Shown: in pieces, positions 7,870-16,662 of the stretch
Position numbering within the stretch: position 1 is the stretch's first letter
How the letters are laid out: every line of letters begins with the position of its first letter
Origin: JAODBJ01 sp963782465
GTDB taxonomy: Bacteria; Actinomycetota; Acidimicrobiia; IMCC26256; PALSA-610
Direction of reading: 5' to 3'
DNA length: 64,000 nucleotides
Assembly: GCA_963782465.1 (NCBI GenBank)
Contig: CAWAJR010000003.1
Span: 496,001 to 560,000, forward strand
The notes under the pieces: model-generated
Told to the model about the DNA's origin: nothing
What the model saw: the letters and a program-made list of their open reading frames with translations, nothing else
Databases searched by the model: none
Translations under genes and position numbers: made by a program

Positions 7870-9128
7870 CAGCTGTGCGGGGTGTCGCGCCACGGCGTCG
7901 AGCGGTACGGGTCGGGTTCGCGTGGGAGCCCCAGCACGCGCTCGCCGAGCACGTTCTTGTTGACTTCCGTCGTGCCGCCCTCGATCGTGTTGGCCCGGCT
8001 GCGCAGCATCGCCTTCACCTCGTACGGCAGCGACGGACCGTAATCGTCGCCCGTGCCGGTGTTCGGCCACGCGATCGCATCCATCCCGAGCAGGCCCGAC
8101 GCGAGAAGCTGCACCCGCTGGTTGAGGCCGCCCTGATGGACCTTCCCGATCGAGCTCTCCGGGCCGGGGGAACGGCCCGCCTTCACCTGCGCGCGCACGC
8201 GTTGGTTGGTCCAGTCGCGGATCCGTTCCTCCGAGAAGGCCCGGACCAGTTCCTGCCGGATGAGCCGCTCGTCGGACCTCCCGTGCTTGCGGGCGAGCTC
8301 GATGGTGTGCTCGACGCCTCGCCCGCCGATGCGATCGACCCCGCCCGACCCGGCGCCCGACACCATCTGGCGTTCACCCGAAAGCGTCGCGTTCGCGACC
8401 CTCCAGCCGTCGCCGACGGCGCCGACCCGTTGCGTGTCGGGAACGACGGCCCGGTCGAGGAACACTTCGTTGAAGTCGACGTCGCCGCCGATGTGGCGCA
8501 GCGGCCGAACGTCGACACCGGGCTGGTGCAGATCGACGAGGAAGTACGTGATCCCCTTGCGTTTCGGGACGCCGGGATCGGTGCGCGCGAGCAACACACC
8601 GAAGTCGGCGAGATGCGCCCACGTCGTCCACACCTTCTGGCCCGTGACGTACCAGGTGTCGCTGTCGCGCTCGGCGCGGGTGGCGAGCGACGCGAGGTCG
8701 GAACCGGCGCCCGGTTCGCTGAACAGCTGGCACCACACCTCTTCGTTGCCCACGATGCGGGGGAGGAAGCGAAGGCGCTGCGCGTCCGTGCCGTGCGCGA
8801 ACAGGGCGGGCGCGGCGAGATTGAGACCGAGCGGGTTGAGGCGGCCCAGGTTGAAGGGCCGCAGCTCGTTCTCGACGGCGCGCGCGAGGCGAGGCGGCAG
8901 GTCGAGGCCGCCGTAGCCCACCGGCCACGTCGGTACGACGAGCCCCGAAGCGGCGAACTGCGGGTACCACTCCTCGTACTCCCGCCGGTTGCGAACCTGC
9001 CGCACCGCCGCCGGGCCGCCGGCGCGCCCGGCCGCAATCCACGCGGGCGGCACCGCGCGCTCGACCCACGCGCGTACCACCTCGATGGCGTCGGCTTCGC
9101 TGGTCGTTCCGTCGATGGCGAGGGTCAT
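7869..9128 (-). CDS. Acyl-CoA dehydrogenase
   Basis: 419-residue flavoprotein of the acyl-CoA dehydrogenase family. An all-helical N-terminal domain is followed by the FAD/substrate segment QLFSEPGAGSDLASLATRA and GQKVWTTWAHLADFGVLLAR, and by the C-terminal signature MLRSRANTIEGGTTEVNKN. It would oxidize an acyl-CoA to the 2,3-enoyl-CoA, passing electrons to ETF. The long QRVRAQVKAGRSPGPESS segment is typical of large-substrate actinobacterial FadE proteins. ATG 9128 overlaps the preceding stop (ATGA). It sits centrally in the operon of dehydratase, crotonase, dehydrogenase and two crotonases. Confidence 0.9.
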   Translation of the reverse strand: MTLAIDGTTSEADAIEVVRAWVERAVPPAWIAAGRAGGPAAVRQVRNRREYEEWYPQFAASGLVVPTWPVGYGGLDLPPRLARAVENELRPFNLGRLNPLGLNLAAPALFAHGTDAQRLRFLPRIVGNEEVWCQLFSEPGAGSDLASLATRAERDSDTWYVTGQKVWTTWAHLADFGVLLARTDPGVPKRKGITYFLVDLHQPGVDVRPLRHIGGDVDFNEVFLDRAVVPDTQRVGAVGDGWRVANATLSGERQMVSGAGSGGVDRIGGRGVEHTIELARKHGRSDERLIRQELVRAFSEERIRDWTNQRVRAQVKAGRSPGPESSIGKVHQGGLNQRVQLLASGLLGMDAIAWPNTGTGDDYGPSLPYEVKAMLRSRANTIEGGTTEVNKNVLGERVLGLPREPDPYRSTPWRDTPHS

Positions 9129-9949
9129 CGGCCTTCGAAGTTCGGCGGGCGCCGCTCCGAGAACGCGCGCAGGCCTTCGCGGAAGTCTTCGGCGCGCGAA
9201 GAGAGCTCGAGCGCGAAGGCCTCGTTGGCCAGTTGCGCGTCGAGCGGCAGGCTCGCGCCCGCGTCGAGCAACCACTTGGTGAGCCCGAGCGCGACGGTGG
9301 GCCCCGACGCAAGTTGCCGGGTGAGCTCGTCGGTGGCCGGGTCGAGCGCGCCGGCGGCGACGGCCCGGTGCGCGATGCCCCATTCGACGGCTTCGGCACC
9401 GTCGAGCTTCCGGCCGAGGAGGAGCAACTCGCGTGCGCGGGCGATACCCACGCGGCGGGGCAACAACCACGTCGCGCCGCTGTCGGGGGTGAAACCGCGT
9501 TCGGTGAACGGCTCCCAGAACCGCGCGCCCTCCTCCGCGACGGTGAAGTCGGCCGCGAGCGCGAGCTGGAACCCGATACCGGCGGCCCAGCCCCGCACCT
9601 TGCACACCACCGGTACCTGCACCGAGCACACCAGTGGCACGAGGCGATGCGCCTGGGTCGGCAGCCGGCGCTGGATGCTGCCGGCGCGCGGCTTCGGCGC
9701 CGCACCATCGCGGGTGTTCCGCGCGACGATGTCGGCCCCCGCGCAGAAGTGCTCGCCGTTCCCGGCGAGCACGATCACGCGCACCCGTTCGTCGGGGCCG
9801 GCGGCTTGGAACGAGGAGATCAGCCCGGCCATCATCGAGTCGTCGATGGCGTTGCGCTTGGCGGGGCGATCGAGGGTGAGGCGCAGCACACCACCGTCGA
9901 GCTGCGCGTCGAGCCCGTCGACCGACTCGTACGCGAACGGTTCGCTCAT
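9125..9949 (-). CDS. Enoyl-CoA hydratase/isomerase family protein (crotonase C, PaaG-like)
   Basis: 274 residues. FCAGADIVARN forms the first oxyanion strand and VRGWAAGIGFQLALAADF the second. The active-site region ERGFTPDSGATWLLPRRVG resembles isomerase-type crotonases such as PaaG, which use an Asp in the PDxG segment. It differs clearly from the two tandem copies downstream. Overlaps of four bases on both sides (ATGA) place it firmly between the two-hotdog dehydratase and the acyl-CoA dehydrogenase. The substrate is unknown; an isomerization step for a ring or branched acyl-CoA is inferred. Confidence 0.85.
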   Translation of the reverse strand: MSEPFAYESVDGLDAQLDGGVLRLTLDRPAKRNAIDDSMMAGLISSFQAAGPDERVRVIVLAGNGEHFCAGADIVARNTRDGAAPKPRAGSIQRRLPTQAHRLVPLVCSVQVPVVCKVRGWAAGIGFQLALAADFTVAEEGARFWEPFTERGFTPDSGATWLLPRRVGIARARELLLLGRKLDGAEAVEWGIAHRAVAAGALDPATDELTRQLASGPTVALGLTKWLLDAGASLPLDAQLANEAFALELSSRAEDFREGLRAFSERRPPNFEGR

Positions 9950-11196
9950 CGCCGGCTGAATTCCGCGGAGATCGCGAGCAGGGCGTCTTGCAGGTCGCCC
10001 GCGTTGTTCGGAGGATCGGGCAGGCGCACCGCGCCGTGCTCGCGGCTGGGGAGCAGGATCGTCGCGTGGCCCGGGGTGGTCTCCTCGCCGCGCTGGTTCG
10101 TCGCCGAGAGCGTGAGGTCGACGGCGGGTCGATCACCGGCCGCGAGGTACTTGCGGGTGATCACACCCCGCAGCCATTGCGCGTCGCCGACGTAGTTGAA
10201 GCGGCGGAACTCGCAGTCGAGTTTCCACAGCCAGGCGTCGTCGCCCATCCAGTCGGTGCAGAGGTGGATGAGCCACGTCTCGCGCATCCGGCCGTAGTCG
10301 AACGTCGTCGGGTTGCCGCTGCGCCGCGCGAATTCAGGGTCCCAATGGACGCGTTGCATCACGTCGGGAACGTTGAGGTCGTCGCGGTGGAAGAAGCGCG
10401 GGATGCGTTTGCGGTTCTGGTAGCCGAGCCGCAGCGGCTTGATCCCGTAGAGGCCCATCCCCATCCCGCTGTGCCAGCACACCATGTCGGTGATGGTCAG
10501 CGGCCCTTTCACCATCGGGCCGACTTCGTCACCCTCGGCCACGTCTTCCCACCAGCGCACTTCGCTCCCGCGCGGCCGCTCACGGTCGTACTGGGCGTCG
10601 ATCTCGGCGATTTCTTCGTCGGTGTAGCGGCGCAATTCCACGGTGTCGTACTTCTTGCGCGCCCGGGCCTTGGTGCGCTCGGTGCGGATCATGTTGCGGT
10701 ACTGGCCCGAGAGCAACTGGCCGGTGTCGTCGCGGAACACCTGCGCGGTCCACTCGTGGATCGCACGTTCGGCGAACTCGCTCGGCTTGTCGAGCGCGGC
10801 GACGAGCGCGTTGCGCCGGAAGGTGCGGCGCAACGGGTACAGGGGCGCCCACCACTCGCGCGCGCTGGCCGCGTAGAACGCGTGCACGCCGCGGAGTGGG
10901 TCGCCCTTCATCAGGTCGCGATGCTCCACCGCCACCTCGGTGACCTCGTCCTCGCCGATCAACGTGTCGCCGCCGACGAGCACGGGCGACGCGATCGCGC
11001 TCCCCCATCGGGTGCGATCGCCATAGTGCGGCTCGCACCAGAGCGGGTTGTCGTCGCCGTAGGCGAAGGCGACGTTGCGGAACGTGTCGTGCGTCGGCAG
11101 CGTGTAGAACGGCGGCAACGGGTGCGGTTCCGGTATCCCGATCCGGGCGCGCAGGCGCGCCACACCCTCGTCAGTGATCGTGCCCGGTTCACCCAT
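9946..11196 (-). CDS. Two-hotdog MaoC/FAS1-like dehydratase
   Basis: 416 residues with an N-terminal FAS1-like dehydratase hotdog (FRNVAFAYGDDNPLWCEPHY, about residues 37-56) and a C-terminal hotdog (DVAEGDEVGPMVKGPLTITD, then a Trp-rich helix and FRRFNYVGDAQWLRGVITRK). Proteins of this layout hydrate or dehydrate bulky enoyl-CoA substrates in actinobacteria. It is the first gene of the long minus-strand operon and faces the FadD3-like ligase across only 29 bp, so the two start regions share promoter elements. The ATG chosen gives the normal N-terminus. Confidence 0.8.
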   Translation of the reverse strand: MGEPGTITDEGVARLRARIGIPEPHPLPPFYTLPTHDTFRNVAFAYGDDNPLWCEPHYGDRTRWGSAIASPVLVGGDTLIGEDEVTEVAVEHRDLMKGDPLRGVHAFYAASAREWWAPLYPLRRTFRRNALVAALDKPSEFAERAIHEWTAQVFRDDTGQLLSGQYRNMIRTERTKARARKKYDTVELRRYTDEEIAEIDAQYDRERPRGSEVRWWEDVAEGDEVGPMVKGPLTITDMVCWHSGMGMGLYGIKPLRLGYQNRKRIPRFFHRDDLNVPDVMQRVHWDPEFARRSGNPTTFDYGRMRETWLIHLCTDWMGDDAWLWKLDCEFRRFNYVGDAQWLRGVITRKYLAAGDRPAVDLTLSATNQRGEETTPGHATILLPSREHGAVRLPDPPNNAGDLQDALLAISAEFSRR

Positions 11197-11225
11197 GCGT
11201 GGTCGAATACTGTAATACCGACGTT

Positions 11226-12812
11226 GTGAGCAACGACCTTCCGACCACGATCCCAGCCGTCGTCGCGCGGGCCGCGACGCGCTTCGCCGACCGGGAGGCG
11301 CTCGTCGATGAACGTGCCCGGCTCACCTTCGCACAGCTGGCCGACGCGGCCGGCGTCGCGGGCCGGGCGCTCATCGCGTCGGGCCTGCAGCCCGGCGACC
11401 GGGTCGCGATCTGGTCGCCCAACATCACCGAGTGGGTCGTCGCCGCGCTCGGCGTGTACGCCGCGGGTTGTGCCGTCGTCCCGCTGAACACGCGTTTCAA
11501 GGGCGACGAAGCCGCGTACATCCTCGATCGGGCCGACGCCCGGTGCTGCTTCACCGTCTCCGACTTTCTCGGCACCGACTACGTCGAGGTGTTGCGCAAG
11601 ACACCGCCGGTCGCATCGCTCGAGCAGATCGTCGTGCTCCGCGGTGGCGCGAGCGGCGGGGCGATCGGCTGGAACGAGTTCCTCGCCCGCGCCGGCGATG
11701 TCGGCGAAGCCGACCTCGCCGCTCGTACCGCCGCGCTCACCGGCGACAACCTCTCCGACATCCTCTTCACGTCGGGTACCACCGGCAAGCCCAAGGGTGC
11801 GATGCTCACCCACGGCGCGAGCGTGAAGGCGTACACCGCGTGGTCCGACGTCGTCGGCCTGCGGGAAGGCGATCGGTACCTCATCATCAACCCGTTCTTC
11901 CACGGGTTCGGCCTGAAGGCCGGCATCCTCGCGTCGCTCCTCAAGGGCGCGACGATCATTCCCCATGCCGTGTTCGACGTCGACACGGTGATGCAGCGCG
12001 CCGCCGAGGAACGCGTCACGATGCTGCCCGGCCCGCCGACGATCTACCAGTCGATCCTCGACCATCCGCGACTCGCCGAATTCGACATGTCGACCTTGCG
12101 CCTGTCGGTCACGGGCGCCGCCGCGGTGCCCGTCGAACTGATCCGGCGGATGCGTTCCGAACTGAGCTTCGAGACGATCGTGACCGGCTACGGGCTCACC
12201 GAGGCCACCGGCATCGCGACGATGTGCCGGCACGACGACGACCCCGAGACGATCGCGACCACGGCCGGGCGCGCCATCCCCGATGTCGAAGTGCGCGTGG
12301 TCGACGACGCGCAGCACGCGCTCCCCGCCGGCGAACCGGGCGAGGTCGTCGTGCGTGGCTACAACGTCATGCGCGGCTTCATCCACGATCCCGAAGGCAC
12401 CAAGGAAGCGATCGACGCCGACGGCTGGCTGCACACCGGCGACGTCGGGGTGCTCGACGAGCGCGGCAACCTCCGCATCACCGACCGCAAGAAAGACATG
12501 TACATCGTCGGCGGGTTCAACGCGTACCCGGCCGAGATCGAAGCGATGATGCTCGAACACCCGGCGGTCGCCCAGGTGGCAATCGTGGGCGTGCCCGATG
12601 TGCGGATGGGCGAAGTGGGGTACGCGTACGTGATCCCGCGGCTGGGCGCGTCGATCACCCCCGGCGAGCTCACCGCGTGGTGCCGGGAGAAGATGGCGAA
12701 CTACAAGGTGCCGCGCCACATCGAGATCGTCGCCGAGTTCCCGCTCAACGCGATCGGCAAGGTGCTCAAGTACGAACTGCGCGATCGCGCCGCTCACACC
12801 GTCCAGGGATAG
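11226..12812 (+). CDS. Acyl-CoA synthetase, FadD3-like
   Basis: 528-residue AMP-forming ligase. The P-loop SGTTGKPKGAM is near residue 182, the adenylate motif GYGLTEATGIA near 322, and TGDVGVLDERG with ITDRKKDMYIVGGFN forms the hinge. The C-terminal NAIGKVLKYEL supplies the acyl-adenylate Lys (about residue 512). The N-terminus (NDLPTTIPAVVARAA, then DRVAIWSPNITEWVVA) resembles mycobacterial FadD3, the HIP-CoA ligase of steroid catabolism; that is recalled similarity, not a demonstrated substrate. I chose the GTG at 11226 over the upstream in-frame GTG because it matches that N-terminus. The 3' end overlaps the convergent CoA-transferase by 19 bp. Confidence 0.85.
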   Translation: MSNDLPTTIPAVVARAATRFADREALVDERARLTFAQLADAAGVAGRALIASGLQPGDRVAIWSPNITEWVVAALGVYAAGCAVVPLNTRFKGDEAAYILDRADARCCFTVSDFLGTDYVEVLRKTPPVASLEQIVVLRGGASGGAIGWNEFLARAGDVGEADLAARTAALTGDNLSDILFTSGTTGKPKGAMLTHGASVKAYTAWSDVVGLREGDRYLIINPFFHGFGLKAGILASLLKGATIIPHAVFDVDTVMQRAAEERVTMLPGPPTIYQSILDHPRLAEFDMSTLRLSVTGAAAVPVELIRRMRSELSFETIVTGYGLTEATGIATMCRHDDDPETIATTAGRAIPDVEVRVVDDAQHALPAGEPGEVVVRGYNVMRGFIHDPEGTKEAIDADGWLHTGDVGVLDERGNLRITDRKKDMYIVGGFNAYPAEIEAMMLEHPAVAQVAIVGVPDVRMGEVGYAYVIPRLGASITPGELTAWCREKMANYKVPRHIEIVAEFPLNAIGKVLKYELRDRAAHTVQG

Positions 12813-13999
12813 TTCTCGTCGGGCCAGTACACGACGCGGTCGTCTTTGAGCGGTTGCATCTCGGCGTCGTCGTAACCGAGCCACGACAGGATCTCGCGCG
12901 TGTGCTGGCCGACCATCGGGGGCGCGCCGGCGATCCGGCCCGGCGTCTCCGAGAAGTCGATGAACGACCCGTACTGGCGCATGCGACCGACCTTCGGTTG
13001 CACGTACTCGGCGACGAGCCCCAACCGTTCGTTGTCGGCGTCGAAGAGCGCGGTCTCGCCCGCTTTCATGTCGCGCGCCACCTCGTTCGGTACGCCGTGA
13101 TCGTCGAGCACTCGTGACCAGACGATCGCGGTTCGCGTCGCGAACACGGGCGCCAGCAACGATTCGAGTTGCTGGCGGTGTTCGCGCCGGGCCGCCGCGT
13201 TCGCGAACCGTTCGTCGTCGACGAGGTCGGTCAACCCGAGCGCGGTGCACAACCCGGTCCAATGCTGCGGTTTGATCGCCGCGATCTGCAGCCAGCCGTC
13301 GTTCGTCTGGTACAGGCGGTAACACGCGCCGAAACCGGTCTGGTCGCCGTCGAGCTGCGGTCGCGGCACGGCGTCGCCGTTCGACAACATCGCGTCGGAA
13401 GAGAACATCGCCGCGCCGTCGAGCAACGACGTCCACAGCTCCTGGCCCTCGCCCGTGCGGCGCTGGTGGTACAGCGCCGCGAGGCAGCCGATCACCGAGA
13501 GCATCGCGTTCGCCGTGTCGGTCATACCGAACCGGTAGTACATCGGCTTGTTGCCCGCGCGTACCGGCCCCGATTCGTACTCCAGGCCCGCGGCCGCCTG
13601 GAACAGCGGGTCGAGCCCGCCGAAGTGCGCCAGCGGCCCGTCGAGCCCGTAGGCCCACGTGTTGCAGTAGACGACGTCTTCGTTGACCGCCTTGCAGTGT
13701 TCGTACGCGATCCCCAACCGCTTCGCCACTCCGGCTGTCATGTTGTGGTGCACGATGTCGGCCCGTTCGATGAGCTTCATCGCGATCTCGTGCCCGCGTT
13801 CGCTCTTCAAGTCGAGCGCGATGTCGCGCTTACCACGCTGGCAACCGAAGAACGCCTGGTTCACCGGCCGCATCCCGTCGCCGTTCACCGGTTCGACCTT
13901 GATGACGTCGGCACCGAGGTCGCCGATCACCATCGGCGCGAACGGCCCGGCCAGGTACTGGCCGAAGTCGACCAGGACAACACCTTCGAGCGCGTGCAT
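12794..13999 (-). CDS. Family III (CaiB/BaiF) CoA-transferase
   Basis: 401 residues. The N-terminal Rossmann-like half starts MHALEGVVLVDFGQYLAGPF and includes DVIKVEP; the catalytic Asp lies in GLDPLFQAAAG, near residue 130. Family III enzymes transfer CoA between acids through an aspartyl-CoA anhydride. ATG 13999 shares one base with the stop of the preceding CoA-transferase (TGATG), so the pair is translated together and may form a heterodimer. The pair could activate the same acid as the convergent ligase, or recycle CoA from a pathway intermediate. Confidence 0.88.
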   Translation of the reverse strand: MHALEGVVLVDFGQYLAGPFAPMVIGDLGADVIKVEPVNGDGMRPVNQAFFGCQRGKRDIALDLKSERGHEIAMKLIERADIVHHNMTAGVAKRLGIAYEHCKAVNEDVVYCNTWAYGLDGPLAHFGGLDPLFQAAAGLEYESGPVRAGNKPMYYRFGMTDTANAMLSVIGCLAALYHQRRTGEGQELWTSLLDGAAMFSSDAMLSNGDAVPRPQLDGDQTGFGACYRLYQTNDGWLQIAAIKPQHWTGLCTALGLTDLVDDERFANAAARREHRQQLESLLAPVFATRTAIVWSRVLDDHGVPNEVARDMKAGETALFDADNERLGLVAEYVQPKVGRMRQYGSFIDFSETPGRIAGAPPMVGQHTREILSWLGYDDAEMQPLKDDRVVYWPDENYPWTV

Positions 14000-15189
14000 C
14001 AGGCCACCTCGTCGTGCGCGCCGGCCGCGCCGAACGCGGCGATCTGCTCGGCCGAATAGCCGAGCGGTCCGAAGATCTCGTCGTTGTGCTCCCCGATCCT
14101 CGCTCTCGGCCCGCGGATCGCGCCGGGCGTCGATGCCAGGTGGACCGGCACGCCCACCTGGGTGGTGGTCCCGTACTCGGGGTCCTCGACCGTCGCGACC
14201 ATCCCGTTGGCGACGAACTGCGGGTGCGGTGCACCCTTGGCACCGAGGTTGTCCTCCATGCTGACGATCGCTTCGATGGCGTGGTTGTTCTCGCGGAACT
14301 CGTCGATCAGCCCGTCGCGTTCGCGGGCCAGGTACGCGGCGCGCCGCAACGGCGTGAGCTGCGCGCGTTCCTCGGCGGAGAGCATCGGGTAACGCAGCGG
14401 GTCGGAGGCGCCCGGGGTCCCGAGGATCTCGTCCTGGCTCTTCACCGCCGCGAGGCCGCTCATGATCGACGTGTGCACCCACTCGCCGTTCGCGACTTCG
14501 AACACCATCTCCTGGTGCACGCCCGGTGGGTACGACTTCACCATCGTGCCGAAGAAGTCGGCCGTCGCGCCCGGCACCCACGTCCAGATCTGGGTCGTGA
14601 ACAGCAACGCGCCCTGGAACAACGACGTGCGGACGTGCTGGCCGCGGCCGGTCTCCTCGCGGGCGATGAGCGCGGTGAGGATGCCGGTGGGCACGAGGAA
14701 CATCGCACCCATGCTCGGCATCGGCATGGCGAGGAAGATCGGGCCCGGCCGCCAGCCCGGCTGTTCCCATTGCTGGCCGCTGCTCGCCTGGACGAGCGCG
14801 TCGTAGCCGGCTCGTTGCGCGAGGCGATGGCCTTCGGGGTACGCCGGGCACGACGCGTACACGAGGCGCGGGTTGCGGGCGTGCAATGCCTCGAACCCGA
14901 TGCCGAGACGGTCGGTGACGCCGGGCCGGAACGTCTCCACCAGCACGTCGGCCGTGCCGGCCAGGCGCCGGAACGCCTCGAGGCCGGCCTCGTTCTTGAG
15001 ATCGACGGTCACCGACTTCTTCGAGCGGTTCCACACCGCGTACCCGCTGTAGTGGCGGAACGGGTCGCCGCCCGGCGGCTCGACCTTGATCACGTCGGCG
15101 CCCTGCTCGGCCAGCAACTGCACCCCGAGCGCGCCCGCGATGCCCCACGACAGGTCGAGTACGCGTACTCCGTCCAGTGCGCCGGCCAT
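13999..15189 (-). CDS. Family III (CaiB/BaiF) CoA-transferase
   Basis: 396 residues, paralog of the downstream gene. It reads GVRVLDLSWGIAGALGVQLL, then DVIKVEPPGGDPFRHYSGY, and has the catalytic Asp in GYDALVQASSG (near residue 130). The start at 15189 has a strong Shine-Dalgarno (GGAGGG seven bases upstream). It differs enough from its neighbour to suggest two subunits or two substrates rather than a fresh duplication. The 186-bp region upstream is shared with the divergent metal-dependent hydrolase gene and holds the operator-like palindrome. Confidence 0.88.
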   Translation of the reverse strand: MAGALDGVRVLDLSWGIAGALGVQLLAEQGADVIKVEPPGGDPFRHYSGYAVWNRSKKSVTVDLKNEAGLEAFRRLAGTADVLVETFRPGVTDRLGIGFEALHARNPRLVYASCPAYPEGHRLAQRAGYDALVQASSGQQWEQPGWRPGPIFLAMPMPSMGAMFLVPTGILTALIAREETGRGQHVRTSLFQGALLFTTQIWTWVPGATADFFGTMVKSYPPGVHQEMVFEVANGEWVHTSIMSGLAAVKSQDEILGTPGASDPLRYPMLSAEERAQLTPLRRAAYLARERDGLIDEFRENNHAIEAIVSMEDNLGAKGAPHPQFVANGMVATVEDPEYGTTTQVGVPVHLASTPGAIRGPRARIGEHNDEIFGPLGYSAEQIAAFGAAGAHDEVA

Positions 15190-15243
15190 TGGCAGCCCTC
15201 CTTCGGTGGTCGAGGATCTTCGCACACTCCGCGGGAACGAACC

Positions 15244-15257
15244 TGACGCCCGCGTCA
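15244..15257. promoter_or_regulatory. Palindromic operator candidate (TGACGC-N2-GCGTCA)
   Basis: TGACGC and GCGTCA flank two bases, preceded by CC. A near-identical site, CCTGACGCCAGTGTCA, lies upstream of the paralogous hydrolase at 40550. Size and symmetry suit a TetR-family dimer; the TetR encoded at 16659 is the obvious candidate, by inference. Confidence 0.5.
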
Positions 15258-15303
15258 CCTTTGGGCCGGGGGTACGCTCACGGCATCCGAACCGGCGCTC
15301 ATT

Positions 15304-15332
15304 TCACTGAACCGAAGTGGGTCACTGAACCG
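15304..15332. repeat. 11-bp direct repeat upstream of the hydrolase operon
   Basis: TCACTGAACCG occurs at 15304-15314 and again at 15322-15332, an 18-bp period, in the leader 44-72 bp ahead of the start at 15376. Flanking bases are also similar. It could bind a regulator as tandem half-sites. Confidence 0.6.
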
Positions 15333-15375
15333 TACGTGGCGCAGCGAAGGGCGCAGCGGCGAAAGGGAACGCGTG

Positions 15376-16662
15376 ATGCACGTCGAGGACATGATCTTCA
15401 TCAGCGTCGACGACCACGTCGTGGAACCGCCCGATCTCTTCGTGGGTCGGGTGCCGCAGCGCTACGCCGACGCCGCGCCCCGAGTCGTCCACACCGGCGC
15501 CGGCAACGACGTCTGGGAGTTCGCCGGCCAGCAGATCCCGAACATCGGCCTCAACGCCGTCGCCGGTCGACCGAAGACCGAGTACGGCGTCAACCCGACC
15601 GCCTTCGACGAGATGCGGCCCGGCTGCTACGACGTGAACGAGCGGGTCAAGGACATGAGCGCGGGCGGCGTGCTCGCGACGATGAACTTCCCGTCGTTCC
15701 CCTCCTTCTCGGGCCGGCTGTTCGGCAACGTCGACGACAAGGACCTCGGCCTCGCGATGGTGCGGGCCTACAACGACTGGCACATCGACGCGTGGTGCGG
15801 CAGCCACCCCGGCCGGTTCATCCCGATGGCGCTGCCCGTGCTGTGGGACCCCGAACTGTGCGCGGCCGAGATCAAGCGCGTCGCGGCGAAGGGCTGCCAC
15901 TCGATCACCTTCACCGAGAACCCCGCCGCGCTGGGCCTGCCGAGCTTCCACGACGAGCATTGGGACCCGCTGTGGAAGGCCCTCGTCGACGAGGGGACCA
16001 TCCTCAACATCCACCTCGGTTCGTCGGGGCAGCTCGCGGTCACCGCGCCCGATGCGCCCATCGACGTGATGATCACCTTGCAGCCCATGAACATCTGTAT
16101 GGCCGCCGCCGATCTCGTGTGGTCACGGGTCTTCAAGGAGTTCCCGGCGTTGAAGGTCGCGCTCTCCGAAGGTGGGACCGGCTGGATCCCCTACTTCCTC
16201 GACCGGCTCGACCGCACCTACGACATGCACCACGCCTGGACCGGCCAGGACTTCGGCGACAAGACCCCGGCCGACATCTTCCGCGAGCACATCCTCACCT
16301 GCTTCATCGCCGACCCCGTCGGCCTGGCGCTGCGCGACGACATCGGGATCGACAACATCTGCTGGGAGCAGGACTACCCGCACTCCGACTCGTCGTGGCC
16401 GAACGCACCCGAAGAACTCGCCCGGATGGCGGCGCGCTTCGGTGTTCCCGACGCCGACATCAACAAGATCACCTACGAGAACGCGATGCACTGGTACCGC
16501 TTCGACCCCTTCGCCCACCGGCCGCGCGAGCAGTGCACGGTCGGTGCGCTGCGGGCCGAGGTCGCCGGGCACGACGTGTCGGTCCGGTCGTACGACAAGG
16601 GTCGCTACGCGGGAGCCGGCGGCGTCAGTCTCGGTGAGCTCGCCGAGCGCGCGACGGCGTGA
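15376..16662 (+). CDS. Amidohydrolase-2 family metal-dependent hydrolase
   Basis: 428 residues of the ACMSD-like TIM-barrel family. The metal-binding start is ISVDDHVVEPPDLF, a second His lies in NIHLGSSGQ and the late Asp in CWEQDYPHSDSSWP. Members decarboxylate or hydrolyse ring-cleavage products, and a family seen with P450 and CoA-transferase genes in actinobacteria is of this type. ATG 15376 was chosen, with AAAGGG upstream; the GTG one codon earlier is the alternative. Its stop overlaps the TetR start (GTGA). A paralog sits at 39327-40550. Confidence 0.85.
   Translation: MHVEDMIFISVDDHVVEPPDLFVGRVPQRYADAAPRVVHTGAGNDVWEFAGQQIPNIGLNAVAGRPKTEYGVNPTAFDEMRPGCYDVNERVKDMSAGGVLATMNFPSFPSFSGRLFGNVDDKDLGLAMVRAYNDWHIDAWCGSHPGRFIPMALPVLWDPELCAAEIKRVAAKGCHSITFTENPAALGLPSFHDEHWDPLWKALVDEGTILNIHLGSSGQLAVTAPDAPIDVMITLQPMNICMAAADLVWSRVFKEFPALKVALSEGGTGWIPYFLDRLDRTYDMHHAWTGQDFGDKTPADIFREHILTCFIADPVGLALRDDIGIDNICWEQDYPHSDSSWPNAPEELARMAARFGVPDADINKITYENAMHWYRFDPFAHRPREQCTVGALRAEVAGHDVSVRSYDKGRYAGAGGVSLGELAERATA

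Noticed and set aside
7869..15189. Assignment as the mycobacterial steroid C/D-ring degradation cluster
   Set aside because: The FadD3-like and FadD17-like ligases suggest it, but recognisable IpdAB, KstR2 and ring-cleavage genes are absent, so the substrate was left open.
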